In this document: positions 44,717 through 52,352 of the stretch, one piece after another | How the letters are laid out: the number at the start of each line of letters is the position of its first letter | How positions within the stretch are numbered: the first letter of the stretch is position 1 | Assembly: GCF_026342835.1 (NCBI RefSeq) | Contig: NZ_JAPEMI010000002.1 | Location: 744,001 to 808,000 of the forward strand | Direction of reading: 5' to 3' | Origin: Streptomyces sp. NBC_00154 | Lineage (GTDB): Bacteria; Actinomycetota; Actinomycetes; Streptomycetales; Streptomycetaceae | DNA length: 64,000 bases | Made by a program: the position numbers and the translations under genes | The notes under the pieces: model-generated | What the model was told of the DNA's origin: nothing | Database searches by the model: none | Seen by the model: the letters and a program-made list of their open reading frames with translations, nothing else

Positions 44717-44925
44717 TCAGCCACCCCCGCACAGCGGGGGAACCTCAGTGGCGCGGCCTGGCCATGCGAACCGACAAGCTCGCCATCGCGTAGCAGGCCG
44801 CATTCCACCTCGCCGCCATCCTCATCTGGGCTCGTAAATGACCAAGGATTGAGGAACAGCGGCGTTGGGCCGCTGGGGAGACAAATCCGGTGGCCCCGAC
44901 TTGAAGGCACTCATAGCATCCGCCC

Positions 44926-45528
44926 ATGACCCAAGACACCGGGATCGCGGACAACGAGCGTGACGCAGAGGCTGCAAGGGAACTTTCCTGGCGTGCCAAG
45001 TCTGTCGGTCTCGCGGCAGTAGACATAGACGACGCCGAGCTCTTGCACGGTTGGCGATCCGACCCGGTAACCGCCTATGAAATCGGCATCTGGCCGCGCT
45101 CCCTCACCGCGATGCGTGAGCGCATCGAGCGCGACAGTGACGACGACGCTCGCGACGACTTCCTCGTCCTGCTCCCTGACAGCACCCCCATCGGCCATAT
45201 TGCACTGAGCGGCCACAACATCGTCAACGGCACAGCACAGGTCGAGCTGATGCTGGCTGGTCAGCATCGCGGGCACGGCCACGGCACCGACGCCCTCGAC
45301 GCTCTGGTGGACCTAGCGTTCGGCGAACTCCCGATACACCGCCTCACGGCAGAGACCCATACCGACAACGCCCCCGCCCTCGCCGTCCTCGCCAAATCCG
45401 GCTTTGTACACGAAGGCATCAGCCGCGCCGCCTGTCTCCATCGCGGCCGCCGCCACGACCTCGCCGTGTTTTCACTGCTCCGCCCCGAATGGGAAGAGCT
45501 AAGCCGTCCTCGCGCCTGGGATGCCTGA
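44926..45528 (+). CDS. GNAT-family acetyltransferase
   Basis: A 200-residue GCN5-related N-acetyltransferase. The acetyl-CoA-binding signature is VELMLAGQHRGHGHGTDALD near residue 107, preceded by the DDFLVLLPDSTPIGHIAL strands and followed by FGELPIHRLTAETHTDNAPA LAVLAKSGF, typical of RimJ/RimL-like enzymes that modify N-termini or small molecules. The ATG has no strong ribosome binding site. It lies between an IS5-type transposase and a matching 17-bp inverted repeat, so it may be cargo. Substrate unknown. Confidence 0.88.
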   Translation: MTQDTGIADNERDAEAARELSWRAKSVGLAAVDIDDAELLHGWRSDPVTAYEIGIWPRSLTAMRERIERDSDDDARDDFLVLLPDSTPIGHIALSGHNIVNGTAQVELMLAGQHRGHGHGTDALDALVDLAFGELPIHRLTAETHTDNAPALAVLAKSGFVHEGISRAACLHRGRRHDLAVFSLLRPEWEELSRPRAWDA

Positions 45529-45584
45529 CCAACGGAGAGCACTTGCCCAGCTCCCAGCCCAATCCGGGGCGACACCCCTCAGAG

Positions 45585-45601
45585 CATCAAGGAGACACGC
45601 T
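45585..45601 (-). repeat. Right 17-bp inverted repeat
   Basis: CATCAAGGAGACACGCT, the exact complement of 42619-42635, 56 bp after the GNAT stop. Confidence 0.75.
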
Positions 45602-45686
45602 CTGGCCGACTCACGAAACGAGACGATTTCAAAGCGCAAGTGGGGCGTCGTCACTACCGTGTGGCCCCGCACGGAGATCACGGACT

Positions 45687-45935
45687 TCAGTCCCCACGGG
45701 CGCGCACGGGCGCGCACCTCCTCGGAATATCCCCATCGGTATCGATGCGGCCAGCGGCCGCGCCACTCGATCCAGTGCGGTCCTCGAGGCAATGCTCGGC
45801 GTCGTAGAAGCCGGCCCGCCGGACGAGTTCGATCAGGCCCTGGTCGTCGTAGACGAGGTCGGCGATCTCATCATTGATCGTGACTGCCCGACCGCCAGCA
45901 AGGGAGAGGCCGTGGACAACTATCGGGGCACTCAT
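45687..45935 (-). CDS. Small conserved-type hypothetical protein
   Basis: An 82-residue frame starting MSAPIVVHGLSLAGGRAVTI with AYDDQ-like VYDDQGLIELVRRAGFYDAE. This arrangement resembles short streptomycete proteins of about 75-90 residues that occur near XRE regulators, but the expected Trp/Gly-rich C-terminus is missing, so the gene may be degraded after residue about 55. CGGAGGG lies directly before the ATG, closer than ideal. Function unknown. Confidence 0.4.
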   Translation of the reverse strand: MSAPIVVHGLSLAGGRAVTINDEIADLVYDDQGLIELVRRAGFYDAEHCLEDRTGSSGAAAGRIDTDGDIPRRCAPVRARGD

Positions 45936-46126
45936 CCCTCCGGAGTGGCGAGGGGTGGCAGCGGGCGCACCCGGCCGGCCGAGCTTCCAAGCGACGCCGG
46001 ACAGGCCACCGGCGGCGACGAAGACGCGTAAGGAGCGGTCGACACTCATCCACGAGCGCCTCGAGTCGGGGCTCGTGGTGAACTGACGGACGAACTGCAA
46101 TGTCGAGCGGCCTGAGGTTGGCCGAG

Positions 46127-46560
46127 CTACTGGAGCCAGCGGGCCATCGGTGGTTCGCCGCGTCCTGCGTCGACTTCTTTCTGGTAAGCCCGTTCGTGCC
46201 AGGTCCACTTCTTTCCGTTGTTGTCCGGGAGCGGCTGTCCATGTGCGTCGGTGAAGACGCTGACGTGGCAGTGAGGGGGACGTATGGTCTCGGTCCCATG
46301 CCAGCTGAACGCCGCGAAGTGGATGACGGCGCGGCAAAGGAGCAGTATTCGGGCGCGGCGGTTGTGTCTCACGAGCGCACCGTAGAGACAGTATTGGATC
46401 ACCGCCCAGTCGTGTCCGAGGTTGGCGAGGGCTGTGAGTTGCTGGCCAGTCAGGCGGTCGCGTCTTCTTTTAAGGTTGCTGAGGAACACGCCCAACCGAA
46501 CCGTCGTGCCGTCGGGGAGTTCTTCGATGTGGGCTCTTTCCGACGCCGGTCTTCCCCTCC
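46127..46560 (-). pseudogene. Helicase-associated (HA) domain remnant
   Basis: In one frame ERAHIEELPDGTTVRLGVFL SNLKRRRDRLTGQQLTALANLGHDW matches the repeated HA domains found C-terminal to DEAD-type helicases (pattern LGxWLxNxRRRxxxL, LxxLGxxW). The helicase motor is absent. After LGHDWA the sequence no longer fits and may belong to another decayed gene (WHERAYQKEVDAGRGEPPMA). Confidence 0.6.
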
Positions 46561-46785
46561 CGTGAGATGTGCTGCCGAAGCGCCATCACATCACCCGTCG
46601 TGAAGCGGTCGGAGCCCTTCCCTGTCGCCTTCGAACCGCCCTGTGCTGACGCCTTCTAGGTTCGTGCAGCCGGTTTCACGCCGAGTTCGTCCAGGCGGTG
46701 TTGCTGTTCGGTCCCAGTTGCGGGCCTGCCGGATCAGTCAGCGTCCGATGGTGCGGGTGCCGGCCTCCAGGCTTTGTCCCGGCGG

Positions 46786-46872
46786 TCAGAAGACCTGGGC
46801 GAAGCAGCCCAAAGTGACGGCTATCGAGAGCACTGCCAGCGAGACTGCCATGACGGGTTTGGGTACGTGCAT
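46786..46872 (-). CDS. 28-residue hydrophobic peptide
   Basis: MHVPKPVMAVSLAVLSIAVT followed by LGCFAQVF: a short positive N-terminus then one hydrophobic helix with a Cys. GGAGG lies six bases before the ATG, an almost ideal site. It follows a 58-residue gene by 31 bp on the same strand. It could be a small membrane protein, a modified peptide precursor or a lipoprotein-like leader; I recognise no family. Confidence 0.5.
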   Translation of the reverse strand: MHVPKPVMAVSLAVLSIAVTLGCFAQVF

Positions 46873-46903
46873 GGGAATCCTCCATTGTTTGGGCTGATGT
46901 GGC

Positions 46904-47080
46904 TCACAGGCAGTACCGAACGAGCCACTCGTCGGCGTTGTATGTGTTCGTTGTCGGGTTCGGCACCGTGGCCGCCCGTTCTTCGATCATCTCCTCGGGG
47001 AGGATTCGCTTCGGCAGCTCCCCGAACCGGGCGCGACGCACCGTTTCGGCATGGTCGGGGCTCTCCAGTGCAGGTTGCAT
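46904..47080 (-). CDS. 58-residue hypothetical protein
   Basis: MQPALESPDHAETVRRARFG, then ELPKRILPEEMIEERAATVP and a C-terminus DEWLVRYCL. The RRARFGxLPxRI and PEExVEE pattern resembles short streptomycete proteins of unknown function, often next to XRE-type regulators and another tiny gene. GAGGA lies upstream of the ATG. Together with the 28-residue gene it makes a two-gene unit. Confidence 0.6.
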   Translation of the reverse strand: MQPALESPDHAETVRRARFGELPKRILPEEMIEERAATVPNPTTNTYNADEWLVRYCL

Positions 47081-47206
47081 TGCATCGTGTCCTCAGCAGT
47101 TCGGTGACGGCTCCCGGTCGGTTGAGGGCCGAACACGGCCGACGCGGGCCGGGGTACGCCGCGCAAGCCGTGCTTGTGCGGCGGGTCTGGCCCCGGCCGG
47201 AGCGGG

Positions 47207-48112
47207 TCAGCCCAGGTAGAAGTCCCTGCGGGCGGCTACGAATGCCTCGATCGTCTGTGCAGGTGTGCCGGTCACGTGTCCGACGTCGTCAGATGTGCGG
47301 TCGTAGCGGTTTTCTTGGTGCAGTCGCGCCATGGTGGCGATGTGCTGTTCGATGTGCGGCGGCAGGCCTGCCTTCGCGAGCACCTCGGCCCGCCACAGAT
47401 CGAGCGGCACGTCGACATAGGACACCGGACGCCCCAGCGCCCGTGAGAACTTCTCGGCCATCTCCGTCATGTCGACCGCGCGTGGCCCGGTCAGCTCGTA
47501 GACGTGCCCGACATGCGGGGCTGGGTCGCGCAGCACGGTGGCGACCACGCGGGCGACGTCGTACACGGCGACCGGCGATGTGCGCCCGGCACCGAACGGT
47601 AGCGCGATCGTGCCGTTGTCCCGGATCGATTGCGCCGCCAGCGAGGTGAACAGCGGATTGTCCAGGAACGACGTCGGCCGGATATGTACCATCGGCAGGC
47701 CCGACCAGTTCAGTATCTGCTCCGCCAGCCAGTGAAGCCGCTGCTGGTAGGACTCTGCGGTGCTGGTGGCGGTCATCTGCGACACCGTCATCTGGGACAT
47801 GCCGACCAGGGCATCGAGCTTCCCGTGCTCGCGCGCCACGGTGGCCACGACCGTCGCGGCCAGCAGATGGTCGGGCGAGACGGGCATCGCGAAGTACATC
47901 CGCCCGACACCCTCCAGCGCGGCTGCGACGCTCTCGGGCCGGGTCAGGTCGCCGACGACGACCTGCGCGCCGAGCGCACGCAATTCGGCCGCGCGAGCGT
48001 CGTCGCGGCGGACCATTGCGCGCACTGGAACGTCCTGCGCGAGCAGTTGGGCGAGAGCGGTACGGCCCACGCCACCGGCGTTGGCGATGAGAACAAGGTT
48101 GCTGGCAGTCAT
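47207..48112 (-). CDS. NmrA-type NAD(P)-binding protein
   Basis: A 301-residue atypical SDR/NmrA-like protein. The N-terminus MTASNLVLIANAGGVGRTAL ALLA has a glycine-rich dinucleotide-binding loop (here ANAGGVG), followed by RAMVRRDDARAAELRALGAQ and VVVGDLTRPESVAAALEGVG, typical of NmrA/QOR2-type NADPH-binding proteins. HIRPTSFLDN and PVAVYDVARVVATVLRDPAP are other family features. The ATG at 48112 follows AGGAG; a longer frame has no such site. A complete IS3 element is inserted 106 bp upstream. Function may be quinone reduction or redox sensing. Confidence 0.88.
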   Translation of the reverse strand: MTASNLVLIANAGGVGRTALAQLLAQDVPVRAMVRRDDARAAELRALGAQVVVGDLTRPESVAAALEGVGRMYFAMPVSPDHLLAATVVATVAREHGKLDALVGMSQMTVSQMTATSTAESYQQRLHWLAEQILNWSGLPMVHIRPTSFLDNPLFTSLAAQSIRDNGTIALPFGAGRTSPVAVYDVARVVATVLRDPAPHVGHVYELTGPRAVDMTEMAEKFSRALGRPVSYVDVPLDLWRAEVLAKAGLPPHIEQHIATMARLHQENRYDRTSDDVGHVTGTPAQTIEAFVAARRDFYLG

Positions 48113-48267
48113 CGGTTGATCTCCTGCTGAGTAGTTGAGTCGTGGTGTGATCACACGTGTGTGATGTGTGAAAGTGGCGAGGCGATGAGGCACCGGGTGG
48201 CGGTGCCGGATGTGTAGTGAACCGCCCCGGTTCGAATAGAGACTCGATTCCATGTAAGGATTGAGTC

Positions 48268-48594
48268 ATGGCACGCCCCTCCTCCTATCCCCTTGAGCTG
48301 CGCAAACGAGCGGTCCGCATGGTCGCCGAGGTCCGCGGTGATTACCCGAACGAGTCGGCCGCGCTGAAGACGGTCGCCCAGAAACTCGGCATCGGCTCGG
48401 CCGAGACCCTGCGGAACTGGGTCAAGCAGGACGAGATCGACTCCGGTCGGCGGCCCGGCACGACGTCGGAGGAGTCCGCGGCGATGAAGGCCCTGAAGAA
48501 GGAGAACGCCGAACTCCGCCGCGCGAACGACATCTTGAAAGCCGCGGCAAGTTTCTTCGCGGCCGAGCTCGACCGGCCACACACACGCTCGTAG
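48268..48594 (+). CDS. IS3-family transposase OrfA
   Basis: A 108-residue HTH protein starting MARPSSYPLELRKRAVRMVA, with the HTH KTVAQKLGIGSAETLRNWVK and a coiled coil MKALKKENAELRRANDILKA. A -1 shift near its end, around GCAAGTTTCTTCGC, would join it to OrfB. Intact. Confidence 0.92.
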   Translation: MARPSSYPLELRKRAVRMVAEVRGDYPNESAALKTVAQKLGIGSAETLRNWVKQDEIDSGRRPGTTSEESAAMKALKKENAELRRANDILKAAASFFAAELDRPHTRS

Positions 48595-48647
48595 CGTTCA
48601 TCGACGAGCACCGGGCCCGCTTCGGCGGTGTCGAGCCGATCTGCCGC

Positions 48648-49520
48648 GTGCTCACCGAGCACGATTGCAAGATCGCCCCTTCCACCTACTACGCCCACCA
48701 CAAGCGGCTGGCCGAGCCGTCCGCGAGGACCGTGCGCGACGCCGGGCTGAAAGAGAAGATCAAGGAGATCTACGCGTCCAACTACCGCGTCTACGGGGCG
48801 AGGAAGATCTGGCGCGAGCTGAACCGCCAGGACATCCCGGTGGCCCGCTGCGCGGTCGAGCGGCTGATGCGCGAGCTGAACATCGCCGGCGCGGTGCGCG
48901 GCAAGAGGGTCATCACCACGATCCCGGACGAGAAGGCCGAGCGGGCACCGGACCGCGTCGAGCGCGACTTCGTCGCCGAGGCGCCCAACCGCACCTGGGT
49001 CGCGGACTTCACCCACGTGGCGACCTGGGCGGGCGTCGTCTACGTCGCCTTCGTCGTGGATACCTTTTCACGTCGCATCGTGGGCTGGTCCGCCTCCACA
49101 TCGAAGGAGACCCAGCTCGTCCTGGACGCGCTGGAGATGGCACTGTGGCAACGCGACCGCGACCAACACCCGTATACGCACGGCGAGTTGATCCATCACT
49201 CCGATGCCGGGTCGCAATACACGAGTTTCCGTCTCGCCGAGCACCTGGATGCCGCCGGTCTCGCGGCGAGCATCGGTTCCGTCGGGGACGCACTGGACAA
49301 CGCCCTGATGGAATCGACCATCGGTCTCTACAAAACCGAGTTGATCAAGCCGCAACGGCCCTGGAAGACGCTCTCCCAGGTCGAGCTGGCCACCGCCGAA
49401 TGGGTCGACTGGTACTGCCACCGGCGCCTCCACGGTGAAATAGGCCACGTCCCGCCCGTCGAGTACGAGAACAACTACTACCTCGCGACCACGAAACCCC
49501 AGGTCACAACCGCTATCTGA
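48648..49520 (+). CDS. IS3-family transposase OrfB (DDE integrase)
   Basis: At least 290 residues; the frame is open further upstream (TLVAFIDEHRARFGGVEPIC), so translation is probably as an OrfAB fusion rather than from the GTG at 48648. Catalytic residues are in WVADFTHVATWAGVVYVAFV (Asp), ELIHHSDAGSQYTSFRLAEH (Asp) and LDNALMESTIGLYKTELIKP (Glu). The HTH_21 part is ASNYRVYGARKIWRELNRQD. Complete, so possibly active. Confidence 0.92.
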   Translation: MLTEHDCKIAPSTYYAHHKRLAEPSARTVRDAGLKEKIKEIYASNYRVYGARKIWRELNRQDIPVARCAVERLMRELNIAGAVRGKRVITTIPDEKAERAPDRVERDFVAEAPNRTWVADFTHVATWAGVVYVAFVVDTFSRRIVGWSASTSKETQLVLDALEMALWQRDRDQHPYTHGELIHHSDAGSQYTSFRLAEHLDAAGLAASIGSVGDALDNALMESTIGLYKTELIKPQRPWKTLSQVELATAEWVDWYCHRRLHGEIGHVPPVEYENNYYLATTKPQVTTAI

Positions 49521-49726
49521 GCTCTCTACCGAACCCGGGGCGGTTCAGTAGATCGCAAACAACCGGCCCGGGGTGTGTTGTCCAGCGGTCGCCTGGCGTC
49601 GTAGAACTACCGTCGCGCCGCCGCACCACGGCGTAAGCTCCGCGTGCGTGGAATCGCGATGCCGGTAGCGGTCCCGTGCCTTTCACACGTGGCGGTGGCG
49701 AACGGACCGGGTCTGGGTCATACGGG

Positions 49727-50827
49727 TCACGCGGTGGCTGCGGCGCGGCGTCTGATCAGTCGGGGGCGCAGGCCGAGCAGGACCGCAGCGATGGCGGACC
49801 ACAGGGCGAGCGTGATCACGGGGCCTGCTACGTGCGCGCCGTTGAAGTAGCTCAGGTCGGTGATGGTGCGGACGGCCGCGCCAGGTGGCAGTAGTGCGGA
49901 GATGGTTCGGGCCGCGGCGGGCAGCAGATCAGCGCCGATGGCAGCACCGCTTGTGGCGTTGCCGACGGTGAGGAGCACAAGGGTGGCGATCGGGACTCCG
50001 ACGGGGCCGAGGTAGGTGCCGAGAAGTTTGGTGGTGAAAGCGGCCGCAGCTGCCAGAAGAATGAGAGTGAGGACCAGCGGGACGAGCGGTGCCGGGACCG
50101 CACCCATCACGGGGCCGGCGATGATCGCTGCGACGGTGCCGATGGCCACGGAGGCGCCGGCCAGCAGCCAGAACCGGTGACGCAGGTGCAAGACACTGGT
50201 CAGGCCGAGAGCGTTCGAGCCGAGGACGAAACCTGCGAGTGTCACGCCGAAGGCCATGTAGAAGCCGGCAAGTCCCCGACTGTCGAAGTGGGTCAGGGGG
50301 ACGATGTCCTCGGTGGTGACGTGTTTGCCTGCACCGTGGGCGTAGGCGCCGACGAGGTTGTTCACAGCCGAGGTGGTGGACGTGCCGACCGCTCCTGCGA
50401 TCTCCAGGCGCAGCTGGTCCGGGCCATCGGTGCTGAGTGCGGCGGCGACGTCGTGGCGCTCCAATGCGTGGCGCGCTGCCTTGGCGTCAGCGGCTGGGTG
50501 GACCTCGACGTTGTCCCCGAGGGCCTGGTGTATCTCGCCCGGCAGGTCGGGTCCGGTGACGGCGATGGGGAGCTGATAGGGCTGTGGGTCGCGCTGCAGG
50601 CCGATGTAGCAGCTGATGAAGGCCACCACGACGACCAGGGCGATCAGAGTCGGCTGGAGCCATGCCCTCACCGGCGGGCGGCGGGCGGCGAGGTGGAGCT
50701 TCGGGGAGAGTTCGGCCGCTGCGGAGAGTGTCGGCTCACGCACGGGAGCGGATCCGATGGGGGTTTCCATGACAAGGCTTTCGGGTGGAGGGGTGTGAGG
50801 CTCGCGGGAGGGATCAGGAGAGGGCAT
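49727..50827 (-). CDS. ABC-2/YhgE-Pip-like membrane protein
   Basis: A 366-residue membrane protein of DUF3533/ABC-2-type layout: one N-terminal helix (WLQPTLIALVVVVAFISCYI), a roughly 150-residue extracytoplasmic region (YQLPIAVTGPDLPGEIHQAL), then five or so C-terminal helices (GFYMAFGVTLAGFVLGSNAL; FWLLAGASVAIGTVAAIIAG; LVLTLILLAAAAAFTTKLLG; VGVPIATLVLLTVGN). ATG starts at 50827 and 50770 are both possible. It is divergent from a MarR gene with two shared palindromic boxes between them, so it is likely the regulated effector, perhaps an efflux component. A truncated paralogue lies at 51713-51997. Confidence 0.82.
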   Translation of the reverse strand: MPSPDPSREPHTPPPESLVMETPIGSAPVREPTLSAAAELSPKLHLAARRPPVRAWLQPTLIALVVVVAFISCYIGLQRDPQPYQLPIAVTGPDLPGEIHQALGDNVEVHPAADAKAARHALERHDVAAALSTDGPDQLRLEIAGAVGTSTTSAVNNLVGAYAHGAGKHVTTEDIVPLTHFDSRGLAGFYMAFGVTLAGFVLGSNALGLTSVLHLRHRFWLLAGASVAIGTVAAIIAGPVMGAVPAPLVPLVLTLILLAAAAAFTTKLLGTYLGPVGVPIATLVLLTVGNATSGAAIGADLLPAAARTISALLPPGAAVRTITDLSYFNGAHVAGPVITLALWSAIAAVLLGLRPRLIRRRAAATA

Positions 50828-50846
50828 GCACGCCGCAAACAGTTAA

Positions 50847-50858
50847 GAGCATATGCTC
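50847..50858. promoter_or_regulatory. MarR-type operator, box 1
   Basis: GAGCATATGCTC, a perfect 12-bp palindrome next to the membrane-protein start; imperfect extension AAGAGC/GCTCGT. Confidence 0.75.
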
Positions 50859-50937
50859 GTATTTATCTGGGGGCAAGGGTGAGTGGCTCGAGGTGACCCG
50901 TCGACCGTTGGCGACGGGGCGACCCTGTCGCATTTGA

Positions 50938-50949
50938 GAGCACCTGCTC
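50938..50949. promoter_or_regulatory. MarR-type operator, box 2
   Basis: GAGCACCTGCTC, the same arms as box 1 with CACCTG at the centre, 34 bp before the marR start codon. Confidence 0.65.
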
Positions 50950-50982
50950 GTATCATGAGTGGGTGAAGCTCTGGAGGAGACA

Positions 50983-51435
50983 ATGACCACTGCGCCGACG
51001 AATCCCGGCGACTCTTGCAACAACCTGGCCCTGCGCAAGGCGGCCCGGTACCTCGGTGCGACCTACGACAAGGCCCTGGCCCCGGTCGGCCTTCGTGCGA
51101 CGCAGCTCAGCATCCTGCAGAAGCTGAGTGTGCACGGAGAAATGACGATCACCGGCCTCGCCGACGTGATCGCCATGGACCGCACGACGATGGCCTCAAA
51201 CCTCAAGCCGCTTGCCCGCGAGGGTCTGGTGACCGTCGAGCCATCGGCAGCCGACCGCCGCGCACGGATCGCCACCATCACGCCGGACGGCCTCACCCGA
51301 CTGAAGGCGGCGCTACCACTGTGGAATGCCGTGCAGGCCCAGTTCGAGGAGAACTTCGGCGCCGACGAGGCAGCCCATCTGCGCGCGTACCTGGAAGCCG
51401 TCCTTCACACCGGATTCGAGCCCTGGGCCGAGTAG
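50983..51435 (+). CDS. MarR-family transcription regulator
   Basis: A 150-residue winged-helix repressor. LRKAARYLGATYDKALAPVG is the dimerisation helix, MTITGLADVIAMDRTTMASN the HTH and RARIATITPDGLTRL the wing; VEPSAADRRAR contains the DxRxxR motif. The SCNNLALRKAARYL start is that of a group with an early Cys, a possible redox-sensing residue. GGAGGAGAC precedes the ATG at 50983. Divergent from the membrane protein gene, with palindromic boxes between. Confidence 0.92.
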   Translation: MTTAPTNPGDSCNNLALRKAARYLGATYDKALAPVGLRATQLSILQKLSVHGEMTITGLADVIAMDRTTMASNLKPLAREGLVTVEPSAADRRARIATITPDGLTRLKAALPLWNAVQAQFEENFGADEAAHLRAYLEAVLHTGFEPWAE

Positions 51436-51477
51436 GACACGACGCTTCTGGCGCTACTGACGGCTGTCGCCCTGACG

Positions 51478-51624
51478 TCACCTGGAGTGCCCGGCGACAC
51501 GACGGGACTGGATGGCGGTCACCGAGACTGTCGCGCCACCGGACGGTGTGGGCACGTCGTATCGCTCCTGATCCTCGCGACGGTCGGGATGACCCCTTGT
51601 TTCCACCACCACGGCCGCGCGCAC
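51478..51624 (-). other. Short open frame conserved with 37.6 kb
   Basis: GTG-started 48-residue frame containing AAVVVETRGHPDRREDQERY and DVPTPSGGATVSVTAIQSRR. The same chain occurs at 37616 on the plus strand. Conservation of the frame in two diverged copies suggests it was once coding; whether it is translated now is unknown. Confidence 0.4.
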
Positions 51625-51712
51625 GCCCGGGGGCGGCCCCGCCGGGGACCGCCCTGCGGCGCGCTGGAGATGCCCTGAGCTGGGAGTTCAGCGGGGCTGC
51701 CGTGGCAGGGCG

Positions 51713-51997
51713 GTGGGGTTGATGCCGCGTTCGGCGTGGAGTGACGCGCGTAGGCGGTCGTTTGTCGTTGCCGAGGTGCTGGATCACAGCGATGGCGAGG
51801 TCGAGCTGTTCGGCGAAGTCCCGGTTGGTCCGTCCCGGGCGGGCGTCGTAGGCCTTGGCGATCAGGGCGATCGCAGTCGACCGGAGCCATGTCTTTACCG
51901 GCGGCCGACGGGTGCGCTGACTGGGCTTGGGGGGATGACTCGTCCGTCGCGGGCCGGCTTCGGCAATGAACTGGGGGCCATGGTAGGTGTCACCCAA
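51713..51997 (-). pseudogene. Truncated paralogue of the ABC-2-like membrane protein, joined to another sequence
   Basis: The start SQRTRRPPVKTWLRSTAIAL parallels the intact protein's LHLAARRPPVRAWLQPTLIAL up to its first membrane helix. It then passes into KAYDARPGRTNRDFAEQLDL AIAVIQHLGND, unrelated to that protein. So only the N-terminus remains. Confidence 0.6.
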
Positions 51998-52018
51998 GAC
52001 CTACCCCCTTGCCAAAAG

Positions 52019-52036
52019 TAAGAGCATATGCTCTTA
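52019..52036. promoter_or_regulatory. 18-bp perfect palindrome, operator of the decayed module
   Basis: TAAGAGCATATGCTCTTA. Its core is identical to box 1 beside the intact marR gene; here the symmetry extends further. Confidence 0.75.
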
Positions 52037-52100
52037 TTGTCTCTGTCGGTAAGTCCTGAAGTCCTGTTATGGCGATATGGCCCCGACGTAGACGGATCTC

Positions 52101-52140
52101 GCTGACGCGTGCAACAACCTGGCGCTACGCGAGGTCCGCA
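52101..52140 (+). pseudogene. MarR N-terminal remnant
   Basis: GCAACAACCTGGCGCTACGC encodes CNNLALR, matching SCNNLALRKAAR of the intact MarR; the rest has decayed. It lies 65 bp after the palindrome, as in the intact module. Confidence 0.5.
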
Positions 52141-52352
52141 CCAGCGAGATCATGGCTCGGCATCCAGGACGGTCGCCATCGGATCACCCGTCATCTCCTT
52201 GGCAGGTGGCGCGGGTTGGGTGAGTGTCGAAATGTCACCCCGACAGGGATTGTTCGCATGTCGATCGGGGGCAGGCGTCGGCCCGCATCCGGGCCGAGGT
52301 TCTCCACCTTCTGCCGCCACCGAATCGACACACCACAGAATGGAGCGGCAAG

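Larger units (their letters stand above)
43422..44747 (+). mobile_element. Complete IS3-family element, copy 1
   Basis: 1326 bp. Terminal inverted repeats begin TGAGGTTCCCCCG and match over about 30 bp with several mismatches. The 3-bp target duplication GTG lies at 43419-43421 and 44748-44750; deleting the element and one GTG restores the interrupted IS5 transposase reading. Contains orfA and orfB. Confidence 0.95.
42656..44841 (+). pseudogene. IS5-family transposase split by frameshift, nonsense codon and IS3 insertion
   Basis: The first part reads IWDRIEPLTPADPVRGRRWA and YRTCSPWRDLPEELGFQTAH up to CRAHQHSAGARKRG. The frame then changes and continues DHALGRSRGGLSTKAHLASD to GRPPGFDAET, where a TAG stop replaces the usual Tyr codon before KEHNTVERCIARLKQ. 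Here the IS3 element is inserted; after it, WRGLAMRTDKLAIA, another stop and QAAFHLAAILIWARK complete the protein. Three independent lesions, so inactive even without the IS3. Confidence 0.9.
42619..45601. mobile_element. IS5-type element with a GNAT gene inside 17-bp inverted repeats
   Basis: AGCGTGTCTCCTTGATG occurs at 42619-42635 and its exact reverse complement at 45585-45601. Between them lie an IS5-type transposase gene (itself interrupted by an IS3 element) and a GNAT acetyltransferase gene. Either the element carries the GNAT gene as cargo or two copies of the IS once flanked it. No target duplication could be recognised. Confidence 0.55.
48219..49546 (+). mobile_element. Complete IS3-family element, copy 2
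   Basis: 1328 bp. Inverted repeats start GAACCGCCCCGG and continue with mismatches for about 25 bp; the 3-bp duplication AGT lies at 48216-48218 and 49547-49549. It is a different IS3 member from copy 1 (other ends and proteins). Both reading frames are open. Confidence 0.93.

Noticed and set aside
45603..45690. Target duplication at the outer ends of the IS5/GNAT segment
   Set aside because: Bases outside the two 17-bp repeats do not match convincingly, so none was annotated.
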